From contig NC_018243.1 of NCBI RefSeq assembly GCF_000227135.1, forward strand, positions 1 to 64,000: a DNA stretch of 64,000 nt. The letters run 5' to 3'. Each line of letters begins with the position of its first letter. The stretch's first letter is position 1. The notes under the pieces are model-generated. The model was given only the letters and a program-made list of their open reading frames with translations. It made no database searches and was not told the DNA's origin. This DNA comes from Leishmania donovani. Lineage: Eukaryota; Euglenozoa; Kinetoplastea; Trypanosomatida; Trypanosomatidae. The position numbers and the translations under genes were made by a program. Below, one piece after another: positions 17,589 to 28,229 of this stretch.

Positions 17589-19796
17589 TCAGCCATCCTC
17601 GTCATGAGCATCGTCTTCTTTGTGGTCGGAGTTCTGTTCGAGGCGCCGCTGGGCCTCTTCGTACTCCTCCCACTCCCTCTCCTTCTGCAGCCGGCGCTCT
17701 CGAAAGAACTTCGCCTCCTCCCTCTCGCGGTCCTCGACAAGCTGGAGCTGCGCCAGCAGCTCCCGCGCCTCGTAAAAGCGCTGCTTCGCGAACTCCGTCG
17801 CCTCCTTCTTCAAGCGGCGGTCGGTGCATTTTCCCTCCACGGACTCGCGCGCGGTGTTCATCCAGAAGGAGGATGTTCTGGCAAAAAAGGCGGTGAACGT
17901 CTCCTCCCTCTCCGGTGTCGGCACCGCCGATGAGGCGCCGAGCTGCGCCAAGAGCTGCTCCTTGTGCACCTTGAGGCCTTTTTTTCCCGTCCGCGTAATT
18001 CCAGCGACGGCGTCCGCCACCCCCACGACACTCGGAGTCACCTCCGTCGCCAGCTCCGCGGGAATTGCCTCCGGCGCCTCGTCGCCCTCGTCCTCAGGGT
18101 CGAGCACCGGCTCCCGCAGCATGTTACCAAAGTTCACGCCACGGCGCCCCATATCGTCAGCGCCATCCTCCTCGTCGCCGTCATCGTCGTCTTCGTCGTA
18201 GTCGAGATCGTAGACGGCGCTGACAACCGTGCTACCGCTTTCCCACGAAGCGGCGTCGCTCTCGGACTCCTTGCCTAGCCACACTGCGGCGGATAAATCT
18301 TGCGACAGCAGCGGCTGATACGTGTCCAATTTGTTTAGGTTCAGCGTGAAAAGGTCCGACATCGTGATCTCCTTCTTGCTGCTCTCAAACTGGCCGCCGT
18401 AGAGGTACAATGTGTTGCCCACCACCACCATGGCAGAGTCCATGCGCCGGTGCGGCAGAATTTGCCCGTGCCGGTTCGTTTCGTAACTCTCCTTCATCTC
18501 CTGGCTCGCAGCCGCCGTCCCTGGCTGGCCGGTGCGGTCGTCGTCATCCTCGTCGGAGGTCGAGCTACTCTCCTCCTCGCTGCTCGACTTGCCGCGGCAG
18601 AGATCCAGGGCGCTGAGCTGGGCGGCTAGATCATCCAGGCGATCGCACTTCCCAGCCGCCGCCGCGCGCTTCGCTACTCGCCGCAGCACGACAGGGTAGA
18701 AGCGCTTCGTGTCCATGTGAAACACATAGAGGTCGTTATAAAAGGTGGAGACCATCTTGCCCCCCGGTGACTCGATGTCGACGACGCCGCCAAACAGGTA
18801 GAGGCGCTTGTCCTTGAAGGCGCAGGAGACGCCGCAGCGGATGGGCGGCGGAATGCCACCGAGTTTGATCTTCGTCCACACTGGCAGCGGTCCCTCGCCG
18901 CCGGCGAGGGCCTTCTCCTGCCGCAGGGTTATCATCCACAGATCATGGTGCACCGTGGCCTCCGACTTCTTGAAGCGGTTAAACTTCTGCGTCGAGTAGC
19001 CGCCGTAGACAAAGAGCTCGTCCTGGTAGACGCTCATGCTGTGCCCGCTGCGCGCGTGCGGCAGGTCCGTCATTGGAGCCGTCTTCACCTGGGACCAGTG
19101 CCCCGCCCCGTCCAGGTTGGACAGAATCCACAGATCGTCGAAGTAACGGCACTCCTGTGCATTGTCGTAGAAGCCGCCGAACATGATGGCGTTGCGCTTC
19201 CACAAGGCCATTCGGTGGCCGCTGCGGGAGGAGGGGCCGCCCTTGAGATTCTTCAACTCCTCCCACTCACTGCTGCGGCAGTTGAAGCGCCACACATCCT
19301 TGAAGTGCAGGTACTGCGACTGCGACTGCGAGACGAACTCGCCACCGAACAGGATGAGATACTGCTTGTAGACCACGGCTTGGCTGCTGCTCCGTGGTGC
19401 GGGGTTCAGAGCAGAAGACAGGCGTGCCCAGGCGTTGCGCTTGGCATTGAAGAAGTACGTGTCGTTGTACGCCTCTGTTGTCTCCCCATTCCAGAATTCA
19501 CCGCCGAAGAGGATGAGCTCGCTGTCGCGTTCCGGGTGCGGCACCAAGACGACGTTGACGCGCGGCGTAGGTGGGGCAACATTGGCGACCTCTTCCACGG
19601 TTTTCACCTTTCCTTCCTGCTTCTGGATACGCTTGAGCGTCACCTCGATGGCCTCTTCGTTGTTGAAGCCCTCTGCCGCTTCCTCGCCATTTTCCTTCTT
19701 CATGTTCTTCTGGAGCTTCAGCGCCTGCCGAGCGGCTCGCTTCGCGGCCTTCGCAGGGTCCTCATTCTTCTTGCGCTTGTCGCGGCCCTTGCCCAT
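17589..19796 (-). CDS. Kelch-repeat protein, KLHDC4/Kel3-like
   Basis: The 735-residue protein starts MGKGRDKRKKNEDPAKAAKRAARQ, a lysine-rich head typical of the KLHDC4/yeast Kel3 family. Six kelch blades follow, each marked by a hydrophobic-FGG/YGG motif: ILFGGEFWN, ILFGGEFVS, IMFGGFYDN, FVYGGYSTQ, YLFGGVVDI and YLYGGQFES. Acidic Asp/Glu-rich linkers sit between the last blades and after them. The C-terminus is a charged Glu/Arg helix (KEATEFAKQRFYEARELL through EEAQRRLEQ) with coiled-coil character. A kelch propeller acts as a protein-binding platform; the family's exact role is poorly known. The first Met gives the family's N-terminus. Confidence 0.9.
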   Translation of the reverse strand: MGKGRDKRKKNEDPAKAAKRAARQALKLQKNMKKENGEEAAEGFNNEEAIEVTLKRIQKQEGKVKTVEEVANVAPPTPRVNVVLVPHPERDSELILFGGEFWNGETTEAYNDTYFFNAKRNAWARLSSALNPAPRSSSQAVVYKQYLILFGGEFVSQSQSQYLHFKDVWRFNCRSSEWEELKNLKGGPSSRSGHRMALWKRNAIMFGGFYDNAQECRYFDDLWILSNLDGAGHWSQVKTAPMTDLPHARSGHSMSVYQDELFVYGGYSTQKFNRFKKSEATVHHDLWMITLRQEKALAGGEGPLPVWTKIKLGGIPPPIRCGVSCAFKDKRLYLFGGVVDIESPGGKMVSTFYNDLYVFHMDTKRFYPVVLRRVAKRAAAAGKCDRLDDLAAQLSALDLCRGKSSSEEESSSTSDEDDDDRTGQPGTAAASQEMKESYETNRHGQILPHRRMDSAMVVVGNTLYLYGGQFESSKKEITMSDLFTLNLNKLDTYQPLLSQDLSAAVWLGKESESDAASWESGSTVVSAVYDLDYDEDDDDGDEEDGADDMGRRGVNFGNMLREPVLDPEDEGDEAPEAIPAELATEVTPSVVGVADAVAGITRTGKKGLKVHKEQLLAQLGASSAVPTPEREETFTAFFARTSSFWMNTARESVEGKCTDRRLKKEATEFAKQRFYEARELLAQLQLVEDREREEAKFFRERRLQKEREWEEYEEAQRRLEQNSDHKEDDAHDEDG

Positions 19797-21134
19797 CCTC
19801 GTTTCCGCCCGTCAGGCGTGCGTGCGGGCAGCCTCCGACAATGGACGCGAAGGCGCAAGACGACAGGCGTGAAGCTAAATGCAGCGTCAGCGGTGCGGGA
19901 TGCGACGGGGAGGGAGGAGGACGATCTTTGGAAAAAAAAAGAAAGAGTGGGGAATGCGGTCAAATAAAACTGTGCGGCAGGACTTCTGCCGTTGTCAATG
20001 TGGATGGGTGGTTTGTGGGGACCGGTTTCTGGACGTTTTTGAGTATCACTCACAGCGACAAGACAAAAAAAAATGCCGGAGGTTTGAATGCGAGCGTCGC
20101 GCAGAGTGCGAAGAGGAGAAAATCGCGAGGATCACGAGAGCCGGATCAGAAGTGCATGGCGAAGTTGAGCAAGAGTAACAAGTCAGATGAGTGTGCTCCA
20201 TGCACGGCAACGGAATCCAGATAGCGACAAGGATGAGGTAGCAGGCCCACACGCTGTCGTGTCATTATCTGCGGGTGTGCCAGCAGTGGTGAAGCACCGA
20301 GACGCGGCACAGGAAGCTCGTGGATGCGTCGAGGTTCTGCACTGCCACAGCTATGCATCTCAGCTCTTGACAACAGCCTGTCCTCGGCCCTCATATCACG
20401 TGTCGCTGCTGCACCGCCGACTCTAGTCGACGCAGAAAACCGAGGGGTTCGCGTCGGCACCACCTTGAAGTTGTTGCGTACTACTCTTTGGCGCGCCTTC
20501 CACTGGGCCTCCTACACAGAGCGATAGCCGCCGCGGTCCCCGTCTGTTGTCAGAAGGAATGAAGGAAAAGGTGACGAGGACGCAGATCCGTGATGAGGTG
20601 GGGTCGAGGAACCTTGCACCCCAGCTCCGTTCTGGCAAGGAGAGCCGTGTGCGCAACATGTTCGACGAGTCACAGAACAGAGATCAAACAAGATAAGCTG
20701 AGCACCCGACACACGCAACAGTTGAGGCACGCCAAAAGCAGGCTCGTCAATACGCAGATCGCTCCCGCTGGTACTCATGCACGGCAACAGCATGCAAACG
20801 GACGCGTCGAGTACCCAAACAGCACAACGAAGACGCTTGTGCTGCATCGTGTCCGTCTAGCTGCTATCGCGGCATGGCTCCAGCGCCACTCGCCCCCCCC
20901 CACACACACACACACACCAGCAGTAGGCAGTGTGACGGCCGGGTGGGATACGCTCGAGGCGCATGGTGGCCTTGCACACCACATACAAATGGCACAACCG
21001 TGCTCACACTGTCGCCGGTCGCCGCGACGCACAACGCCACCCGCGACCGGACAGCGGCAGCGACACCGCGCACGGAGCTCCCCCACCCCGCGCGCCTCTC
21101 CTCCCATCCGATATGGCGCATACAAAACCCCTTG
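19797..21134. other. Intergenic region KLHDC4/small ORF with dispersed repeat copy 2
   Basis: A 1338-base spacer holding repeat copy 2 (20856-21088) immediately 3' of the small ORF, and A-rich runs near 19933 and 20065. No other gene was seen. Confidence 0.6.
20856..21088 (-). repeat. Dispersed repeat copy 2, 3'-truncated relative to copies 1 and 3
   Basis: Begins TCTAGCTGCTATCGCGGCATG, close to copies 3 and 4, then the C run, a longer (CA)n and the same core. Apart from the CA length, the core is indistinguishable by eye from copy 3. The match ends soon after CACGGAGCTCCCCC. It starts about 47 bases past the stop of the 94-residue ORF. Confidence 0.85.
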
Positions 21135-21419
21135 TCATTCGTTGTGAGCTGCTGCACCACATGTGTTCGAGCGCAAATCGCTATCTTCTTGCCTCAGCAG
21201 CTGAGCTTCCGTTTGGTAGGCGCGTTCAACCTCGTCATTGATTGCCTCGGCACGCTCCTCACACTTCAGCTTCTCAGCCCGTGAGCACCTCTTGTACGAG
21301 CGGGCTAACGCAGATGCGTCGCTGTACTGCGTGTAGGAGGAGAAGCTGCTGCGCTGGCTGAGCGCATACAGGTCGCCAGGGGACATGAAGGCAAGCCACC
21401 GCACGCTCTGTCGCAACAT
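21135..21419 (-). CDS. Small protein of unknown function, probable mitochondrial targeting
   Basis: A 94-residue ORF from the ATG at 21419. The first residues (MLRQSVRWLAFM) fit a mitochondrial presequence: Arg plus hydrophobic residues and no early acids. The remainder is Ser/Tyr-rich, then strongly charged and helical (SRAEKLKCEERAEAINDEVERAYQTEAQLLRQEDSD), which suggests a short coiled coil such as a small complex subunit or assembly factor would have. In-frame sequence continues upstream to 21527 but looks like leader. No family was recognised. It lies between two genes on the correct strand, with the dispersed repeat right behind it. Confidence 0.6.
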   Translation of the reverse strand: MLRQSVRWLAFMSPGDLYALSQRSSFSSYTQYSDASALARSYKRCSRAEKLKCEERAEAINDEVERAYQTEAQLLRQEDSDLRSNTCGAAAHNE

Positions 21420-22230
21420 CGGGGCTGAGTACGGCAGGCGGAAGAGAGAGGGAGGGGGCAGGCAGGCAAAGATTCTATAGGAGGGGGAGAGTATAGCCGA
21501 GAGAATCGAAGAGGTGTGGAGGCGCACACGAGCTCTGCACTTTTTGTTCGCTGAAACGAGTTGACACCAGAAAGGCGCGCGTGCTGCTCACGTGCCAACG
21601 ACACCAGCGCCGGCTCTTTACACGTAAGGTTGATGAGGAATGTCAGTGCCTGCAAGACCGTCAGGGCAGAGAAGGAGGCATTCGTGATCACCACGCGCGC
21701 CATGCAGACAACAGCGTGGAACCCAACCACTCCGTGTGGAAGGTGCCGCAGAGGAGCAAGAAAGGTTTATGGGAAACAAAAAAGAATAGAAGGGAATGCG
21801 ATGTGGAGGGACGTGGCGGCAACACAACATAAGGAGGGAGGCGGAGAGGGAGAGGGGACGCGTTCGCGCACCGTTGCCGTTTGGGTGGAGCGCGGGGGTA
21901 GAGCTGCTCCGAAGCTGCAGGAGAAGAGGGTGAGTGGGGTTCTCACGCTTCCTCGCCTTCCCCCGCACAGATGCACGGTTGTCCTCCGTGAAAGTAGAGC
22001 AAGTCTTCGACAAGGAGAAAGCAGGATGCGCTTGGCGGGGCAAACAATAAAAAAAAAACATGAGGAAGCAGTCGTAACGAAGCAGAAACCAACACGAGGG
22101 AAGTATGGGCAGAGGTGCAACACACACACACACGCCAAGCCGTGTGCAGCTTTCGGCGTGTGCCCGGGCAGCAGCAAAGCATAGAACGCAGTGAACTGGA
22201 TCGGCGGCGAGGAGCGGGGGAGGACTACCG
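21420..22230. other. Intergenic region small ORF/unknown protein
   Basis: An 811-base spacer with GA-rich runs (about 21442-21490 and 21835-21858) that are polypyrimidine on the coding strand and could serve as trans-splicing signals for the small ORF. No further gene was seen. Confidence 0.55.
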
Positions 22231-23214
22231 TCATGAAAGCGACGGCAACAGCAAGCGTCTCTCGCACTGACGCTCGGGGGCCTCGAGGACGTCTTCTGAT
22301 GTGACGATGCAGTCCGCGGCTATCGCGGGTGAGACCCTTGGCGCCGGTGCACTCCTTCTGTGCGTGGCGCCAATGTTGATAAGAAAAAGCGGCATATCAA
22401 GCGAAAAAGCAAGAAGTGGAATATGTGGCAGTATGGAAAGTCCGAGGCCCATCGCGCGGCGCTGTGTGATCCACTGCCGCTCGTGGAGACAGTTGTACTG
22501 AAGCGCGAACGCCTTCATGCGCACGGCCACCGCAGGTCTGTAGAAACGACCGGCGTAATTCACCGGGTCGTAGCGGCGGCACGTGAGCGGGGTAAAGCGG
22601 CTAGGGTCGGCAGTGCCCGCCACGTTGTAGAGCGCCATGGGACGGCAAAGCTCGTTCGCGTGAGAGACGACGCGGTTTCCCGGATCCGAGAGGTGGGCGT
22701 CTGTGAACGGTGCGCGATACAGCCATTTCGCCTCAGCCTCCGTTGCCCAGTACCGACTTGCGTTCGCGCGGCTGCTCATGATACGGAGCATGCACTCCTC
22801 CGTAGCACTGTCAAATCGTTCGCCATTGGTGCTCAGCGGAAGTGCGTCTGGCGCCGCCTGCGATGCCAGTAGAGCCGCGTTGCGGTCCTTCTCCGCGTTT
22901 TCAAGGCCGCGCACGTGGGCCTTCCACCGCTCTCGCAGGACGTCTAGCGGCTCCACAAACTGGGAGCTGTGATACACACATACGCTCCCGTTGGAGCTCA
23001 CCAGTCGCGCCGGTGTAAATGGGCTGTCGGCCAGTCGGAGAGAAAGGCGCTCCACGACAGGGACGGGGACCCAGACACGGCCAGCCCAACCTCTCGTCTG
23101 AGCTATCGAGCACAGAAAACGATGATGCTCCGCCGAAAAAGTGTGACCGCACAGCGTTTGTGACGCCTTCGCTGCCGCTGTGCGGCCGCCTTGTTGTAGG
23201 CAAGGGTGCGCCAT
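22231..23214 (-). CDS. Unknown protein, possibly mitochondrial
   Basis: A 327-residue product from the ATG at 23214 (MAHPCLQQGGRTAAAKASQT); an alternative Met at 23331 adds 39 Arg/Glu-rich residues. The N-terminal third contains GHTFSAEHHRFLCSIAQTRGW, then PVPVVERLSLRLADSPFTPARLVSS and VCVYHSSQFVEPLDVLRERW. This has the look of a compact conserved module I cannot name. A central acidic segment leads to a C-terminal part with CLHERQWITQRRAMGLGLSILPHIPLL, possibly amphipathic or a single membrane-associated segment. The Arg-poor but acid-free start could be a mitochondrial presequence. No enzyme motif is visible. Confidence 0.75.
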   Translation of the reverse strand: MAHPCLQQGGRTAAAKASQTLCGHTFSAEHHRFLCSIAQTRGWAGRVWVPVPVVERLSLRLADSPFTPARLVSSNGSVCVYHSSQFVEPLDVLRERWKAHVRGLENAEKDRNAALLASQAAPDALPLSTNGERFDSATEECMLRIMSSRANASRYWATEAEAKWLYRAPFTDAHLSDPGNRVVSHANELCRPMALYNVAGTADPSRFTPLTCRRYDPVNYAGRFYRPAVAVRMKAFALQYNCLHERQWITQRRAMGLGLSILPHIPLLAFSLDMPLFLINIGATHRRSAPAPRVSPAIAADCIVTSEDVLEAPERQCERRLLLPSLS

Positions 23215-24246
23215 AGAATCTGGGCTGCACCCTGACAATAGCAGGGGAAGGGCCGGCCGAGCCTCCTCACCTTCGGCCTCTACCCCTCGCCTTTCGCACT
23301 TTATCCTTCTTTTCCTTGGATTACGAGACACCGAGTTTGATGGCGTGCAAAGAGCTCATGAGGCTGCGCCGGTGCAATGAGTCTGGTCTGCATACGACAG
23401 GCGCTGCGAGTAGCCGCCACGTGGGGAGAGGAGAGAAGACAGGGAGCTGCTCGCGAGTGGCCTTTTCCGATTACGCATGTGCCCATCCGTTGTTGCCGAG
23501 GGGAGGGGGAGGGAAGAACGGGTGCGTCGTGCCTGATGCGGGCGCCACGGTGCATACGGCTCGCTGTAGCCTCCATGAGGCCGTCAAAAGAAAGAAGACA
23601 ACGGGAAGCGGGTGGCTCCCGTGCGATGCGGGCATGGCGGTGCAGCTGAGAGCGAGTGGCCGTCTCTGATGTCGCTCGCTGCTCTCTCCTTGTGCGTTCT
23701 CGTCTCAACGTTTTCTTTTTTGCTGCATGCGTCGATTACTATGCGCAGTGGGCACCTCTCGAATGTTGTCTTTTGGGGCGCACTCGTCTCTTGTGCTTCC
23801 TCCCTCACTACCCATCGGCAATGTCTACGTTGCAGGAGGCCCAGCGTCGTCAGGGACACTGTGCGAAGCCGCTGGCAGGCACCCCACGGCTCTACGGTAC
23901 ATTGAATGGTAGGATGCAGCGACGAGTGAGAGGTGGGGGGGGGGGCAGAACCAAAGGGGTACCAAAGGAGAACAGCAACGGGGGAGCGGGGATACGGTGT
24001 GTGGTGGCACTTGCGAGGGAGGCGAGGGGTGGGGAAGGCCTGTCCGAGCATGCATGCAGCATCCGCCGAGATCTTTGGAAAGACCCAAAACACATGTGCG
24101 CACAAGAGCGCGTGCCTTACCCGTCATCTACAAACTGACGCATGTGTAGGACGACCGCTGCCGCTGCGTCCTCATCCAAGCGGCAGCATTCCTCACGCGT
24201 CTTTCTCCGAGCCCCTCCCACCACCCGTCCACGCACAGTCCGACGC
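23215..24246. other. Intergenic region unknown protein/MORN membrane protein
   Basis: A 1032-base spacer holding an 11-base G run at about 23935-23945. Short ORFs are without domains. Confidence 0.6.
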
Positions 24247-26343
24247 TCAGCGGTAGATGGCCCGACCTAGCTGGTAGCAGATGGCTGTCATGGCCGCTAA
24301 GTTCAGAATGACCGTCAAGAAGACCACAAAGCAGTAGATGATCACAGGGAATATCTCCGGCTCTGCGTCGTTGCTCTCGGAGATGCAGCGACACTGCTGA
24401 ATGATGTCGCCGGCCTCCGAGTCACTCAGCTTCACACGGTGATACAGCCCGGCGATGTCCATGATGTACAGATGGTGCTGCAGCTCGCGGCGGGTGGAAA
24501 TGCACACGTACAGGTAACGGTGCAGCAACGCGCCCCAGAAGAGAAAGGTGAAGAACGCGTAGGAGTGGGCGGTGGAGTAGTACTGATCGCCGGGCCTGTT
24601 GTTTTGGATCATCAGAAGTGTGTCGGCGATGCCCACAATGAAGGCGCACACGAGCGCGAACCAGAAAACGCGCATCGCGGTGGTGCGCGCGCGGTGATTG
24701 GCGCACGCAGAGGCGTAGAGGATGAGGGAGCGTAGACTGTACCAGCCTGGAAAGCCGCTGAACACGTTCTTGGCATTGAAGCTTTCGTCGAGATCGAAGG
24801 CGATGCTCGCATGTTTGCTGGGGCTCATGAGGCATCGGCGCTCTAAAAAGGCGAGGTTCGTCAGTACGTGCAGCTTCGCCCGGATTTCGCGCTGCATGTC
24901 TGTGATCTTGAGCACCGAAAACGTCAGCGTCGCCGCAAATAAAAACGTCGCGAAGAAGGCGAGAAGGGCGGCTGTCAGTTGGAAGCCGTTAGAGCCGAAC
25001 ATATTGTGCCCATACCCGCCGCGCGTCGCCGGTGCGGAGAGGCTCATTAACAAGCCCAACACGACGCCGAAGAGCAGCCAGCGGTACTTGTAGTGTCGGT
25101 TCATCACCTTGCCTTTGCCATCGTCGTCGTAGGTAAAGATGCAGACGCTCGACTTTGCATCGACCAGGCTCGCCGCCAGGGCCGACAGCTTCGGTGTAAG
25201 CCGCCGGTCAACCCTCTCCAGCCCGTGTGGAAATCGGAAGAAGCTTATGTAGGACGCTTTCACCAGTGCGACAAGGAGCCACAGCACACAGGGCACGACC
25301 ATCTCCGGCAGTGTCAGCTTGCCATCTTGCACTTTCCCCAGCGGAACCCGGGAAGCCACAAGAATGATGGCGACGATCTGGCACAGCATTCCAACAGCAA
25401 TGACGCACATAGAGAACGACGGTGCGTCGAAGTCGCTGCGCAGCGCAGCCCCACTCACTACGAACTCTCTCTCCTCGTGCAGCGAGGTGATGCGCAGCGG
25501 GGCCACCGGCACCCACGGCAGTGACAAAAAAGGAAAGAGAAAGACGAAGCAGCGCAGCGTGAAGCGCCGGACGGAAAAGATCTCGTTTGGGGCCGGCGCC
25601 GCGCAGGCGAAAACTGTGGCAGGGGAGCCGTACTGTGTGACGGTGCCATGCGCGCTGCTCTTCGCGTCGCCGTCCGCAAGGGACGCGTTAGGGCGGAATC
25701 GGACGCTCGTGAAACTCTGATTTCCTGCATCGAAGGTAGGTATCACAGTGAGGTGCTGTGGTGGCGTTTTGGGTGTGCCGTGCGCGTCCGTGCTAGAACT
25801 GAGGATGTCAAGAGGTGCCTTCAGTGCCGCGCCTTCGGGCGGTGCAGAGAGCACGAGTTTTGTTGGATTGCTTGCAGCTCCCCAGAGGTACTCGTTGACT
25901 TGCTCTACAATGGTCGCGAAGAGGGCTGCGCGGGCACGCTGGAGTACCTCGGGTGCTTTGGTGGGCATCTCACTCACTCGATTGCCGTCTTTCCAGACAC
26001 CACAGATCTCGCGCCCTTGACGGCTGTAGACACCCTTGTAGATGGTCGAGTCCCTGAACTCGCCGCTGAAACACTCGCCCGTCGCGAAGAACATCGTGCC
26101 CGGCCCCTCCATCAGCCCTGAGCGGAACTGGCCGACGAAGATGTTGCCGGAAGGGTAGTAGCACACCCCAAGGCCGTGGCGTTCGCCATTTAGCCATTCG
26201 CCTTCGTAGATGGCGCCATTGCTGTACTGCAAGTACCCTACCCCGGTGCGCTCCGAGACGTCTGCCACAGCCGCGAAGTCAGGCAGCAGGCTGCAGCCCC
26301 TGAAGTCCGTGTGCGCTTCACTCATCGCCGACTCTATCGGCAT
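24247..26343 (-). CDS. MORN-repeat protein with about eight transmembrane segments
   Basis: The 698-residue protein starts at the ATG at 26343 (MPIESAMSEA). Residues about 37-120 hold three to four MORN repeats (YEGEWLNGERHGLGVCYYPS, FVGQFRSGLMEGPGTMFF, FSGEFRDSTIYKGVY). A Ser/Pro/Thr-rich linker follows. From about residue 250 the protein alternates hydrophobic helices with loops. I count eight likely membrane spans, including FSMCVIAVGMLCQIVAII, MVVPCVLWLLVALVKA, RWLLFGVVLGLLMSLSA, FWFALVCAFIVGIADTLL and the last, VIIYCFVVFLTVILNLAA. MORN modules bind lipids or membrane-proximal proteins. The membrane half matches no transporter family I recognise. The upstream in-frame extension is leader-like. 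Confidence 0.85.
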   Translation of the reverse strand: MPIESAMSEAHTDFRGCSLLPDFAAVADVSERTGVGYLQYSNGAIYEGEWLNGERHGLGVCYYPSGNIFVGQFRSGLMEGPGTMFFATGECFSGEFRDSTIYKGVYSRQGREICGVWKDGNRVSEMPTKAPEVLQRARAALFATIVEQVNEYLWGAASNPTKLVLSAPPEGAALKAPLDILSSSTDAHGTPKTPPQHLTVIPTFDAGNQSFTSVRFRPNASLADGDAKSSAHGTVTQYGSPATVFACAAPAPNEIFSVRRFTLRCFVFLFPFLSLPWVPVAPLRITSLHEEREFVVSGAALRSDFDAPSFSMCVIAVGMLCQIVAIILVASRVPLGKVQDGKLTLPEMVVPCVLWLLVALVKASYISFFRFPHGLERVDRRLTPKLSALAASLVDAKSSVCIFTYDDDGKGKVMNRHYKYRWLLFGVVLGLLMSLSAPATRGGYGHNMFGSNGFQLTAALLAFFATFLFAATLTFSVLKITDMQREIRAKLHVLTNLAFLERRCLMSPSKHASIAFDLDESFNAKNVFSGFPGWYSLRSLILYASACANHRARTTAMRVFWFALVCAFIVGIADTLLMIQNNRPGDQYYSTAHSYAFFTFLFWGALLHRYLYVCISTRRELQHHLYIMDIAGLYHRVKLSDSEAGDIIQQCRCISESNDAEPEIFPVIIYCFVVFLTVILNLAAMTAICYQLGRAIYR

Positions 26344-28229
26344 GGCGCTGCGAGCAGATTCACCGGCACCGCGGCAAGTTTCCGACAAGGGCGCCAGGCA
26401 GAGATAAAGGGAGATATGAAAATGGGAGCACAGAGTGCACAGCGCAGGATCTGTGTACCGCCACAAAGGAACAACACGCAGGATCGAAAGAATGAGCAGC
26501 CGAAGGAAAAGGAGCAGTCGTGGAAGCAGGGGCGTGGTGCTCAACTCGCTGGAAGACAGACGGAGGCAGCGAGAGGGGAAACAAAAAGCCGCCAATGTAT
26601 AAGCAGCAGCAACAATATGGGTTCAGCACAGCACGTGGCAGCGAGCTGCACCCGTGGCGCGCACTCCGGTGGACGGTTACGTCACGTATCCCTCCCCTCT
26701 CCCTTCCTCGTTTTGCTCTTTTCTTTGTTTTGCTACTTTGTTTCTGATGCATGCAGGACACGAGCGCGCAGACGTTTATGCGCGCGCTTTTTAAGCGCCA
26801 CCAAGTCACAGTCGCACATAACAGCGTGTGTTAGTGTCCTTACCTGCGCTTGTGCAGGTGTCTTTGTGTCTGTGTCGTCCAACAACTCCACTCATCCGAG
26901 AACGGCGATTCGGAAAGGGCTACAAGCTTTCCATATGCGACCACCACGAGGCGACGGGCGAGTGAGCGAGGGGTGAGATGGGGGGAGGAGAGGACGCCGT
27001 CTCGATAGACTGGAATGGCCGGCAGGCGAACACTGCAGGATAGCCAAGACAATCCATCTCGGCAGACTGTTGCTGTGGCAGTGCAGCCTCAGCAAAGTAG
27101 GCGTGTGCCCAGAGCCAGGCAGACGCAGACGTCCCGCAACTTCGGAAATTCCACCAAGGCGTCAGAAGCTACCTATAGAATCGACCGCTGCGTCGCTTCT
27201 GGAAGGCCAGTGCCACGACTACTGCACTCGCGCTTTCCAAAGACTCAGCCGCACTTATTCTATTTTCCTTCTTTGTCCTCGAGTTACATCCAGGTAATCT
27301 CTGCGCTCGCAAAAGAACTCACACGCGCCGCAAGCGCAAGAACGCATAGAAGGCTCCCGAGCACACGCAGACAACGCCCACCAGAACGGAAACACACAGA
27401 GAGACGCACACGCACAGCGCAAGCGTACGTGTAAGACGCACGCATGCAGCATTCATGACGACGCGATAGGCCCGGCAAAGACGAGTGCAGAAGGGTGCAC
27501 CAAAGAAAGAGGCGCCATGACAGCCACGCACGCTGGTCGATTGCACCGCTTGATTCCCTCAGCGAAGCAAAGCATGCACGTGAAACACGTCATTAAGAAA
27601 AAAAAAAGTAGAAAAATGCGTTTTCGGGGCTCCTCCGTGTGTGTGCATATACTTCGCGTGTTTAACGGAAACTTTCGGTCTGGTTTGTGCTGTCGATATT
27701 CCGTTGCGCTCTCGCGCGCACATCGTCTTCGCGCTCTCCCGCGCCTAGACAGTCATATGCGCCCAAGCACCGAGACACAGACCGGCAGAAGTTGATCAAC
27801 GACGGGAGAGATAGCGTGAGGGGCGGCGGAGTCCAGTCACTTTCAGCTCACCTTTCGGTTGCCGCTCCCTTAGCAGTCCCCCATCCCCACCCCTCCCACG
27901 AGTTAATGCAATGTGAACGCTGTCCACGGGCGGCGCTCCGTTCGTTCGTTTATGACTTGTTAGTTCACAGGGAGAGCGTGCGCAAGCCGATGGTCTCCTG
28001 TCGTCTTCGTTTTGTTGTGTGTGTGTGTGTGTGTGTGTGTTCGTCGGGGAGAAGGTGGCCTGCCGTGTGGAGCGGCGTTCCTCGTTGATCGGGGGGGGGG
28101 GGGGCTGGAACACGTGACAGAGAGGGAGACGGTGAAACCGCTTCCCCCTCAGCGCTTCGCAGCGCTGGCTCCCTCCCATCAAGTCCCTGCCAAATTGCAA
28201 GCCATGCGGTGACTTCGCATAGGGCCTGC
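26344..28229. other. Intergenic region MORN protein/HAD-APH protein
   Basis: This 1886-base region holds the long 3' UTR of the HAD-APH gene, a (TG)n tract at about 28016-28041, a 14-base G run at 28091-28104 and an A-rich run at 27598-27607. No gene was seen; ORFs in all frames are short and compositionally biased. Confidence 0.6.
28016..28104. repeat. (TG)n microsatellite and G14 run
   Basis: About 13 TG units (28016-28041) are followed 50 bases later by 14 consecutive G (28091-28104), about 125 bases past the stop of the HAD-APH gene. On the transcript these read as CA repeats and a C run. Confidence 0.9.
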
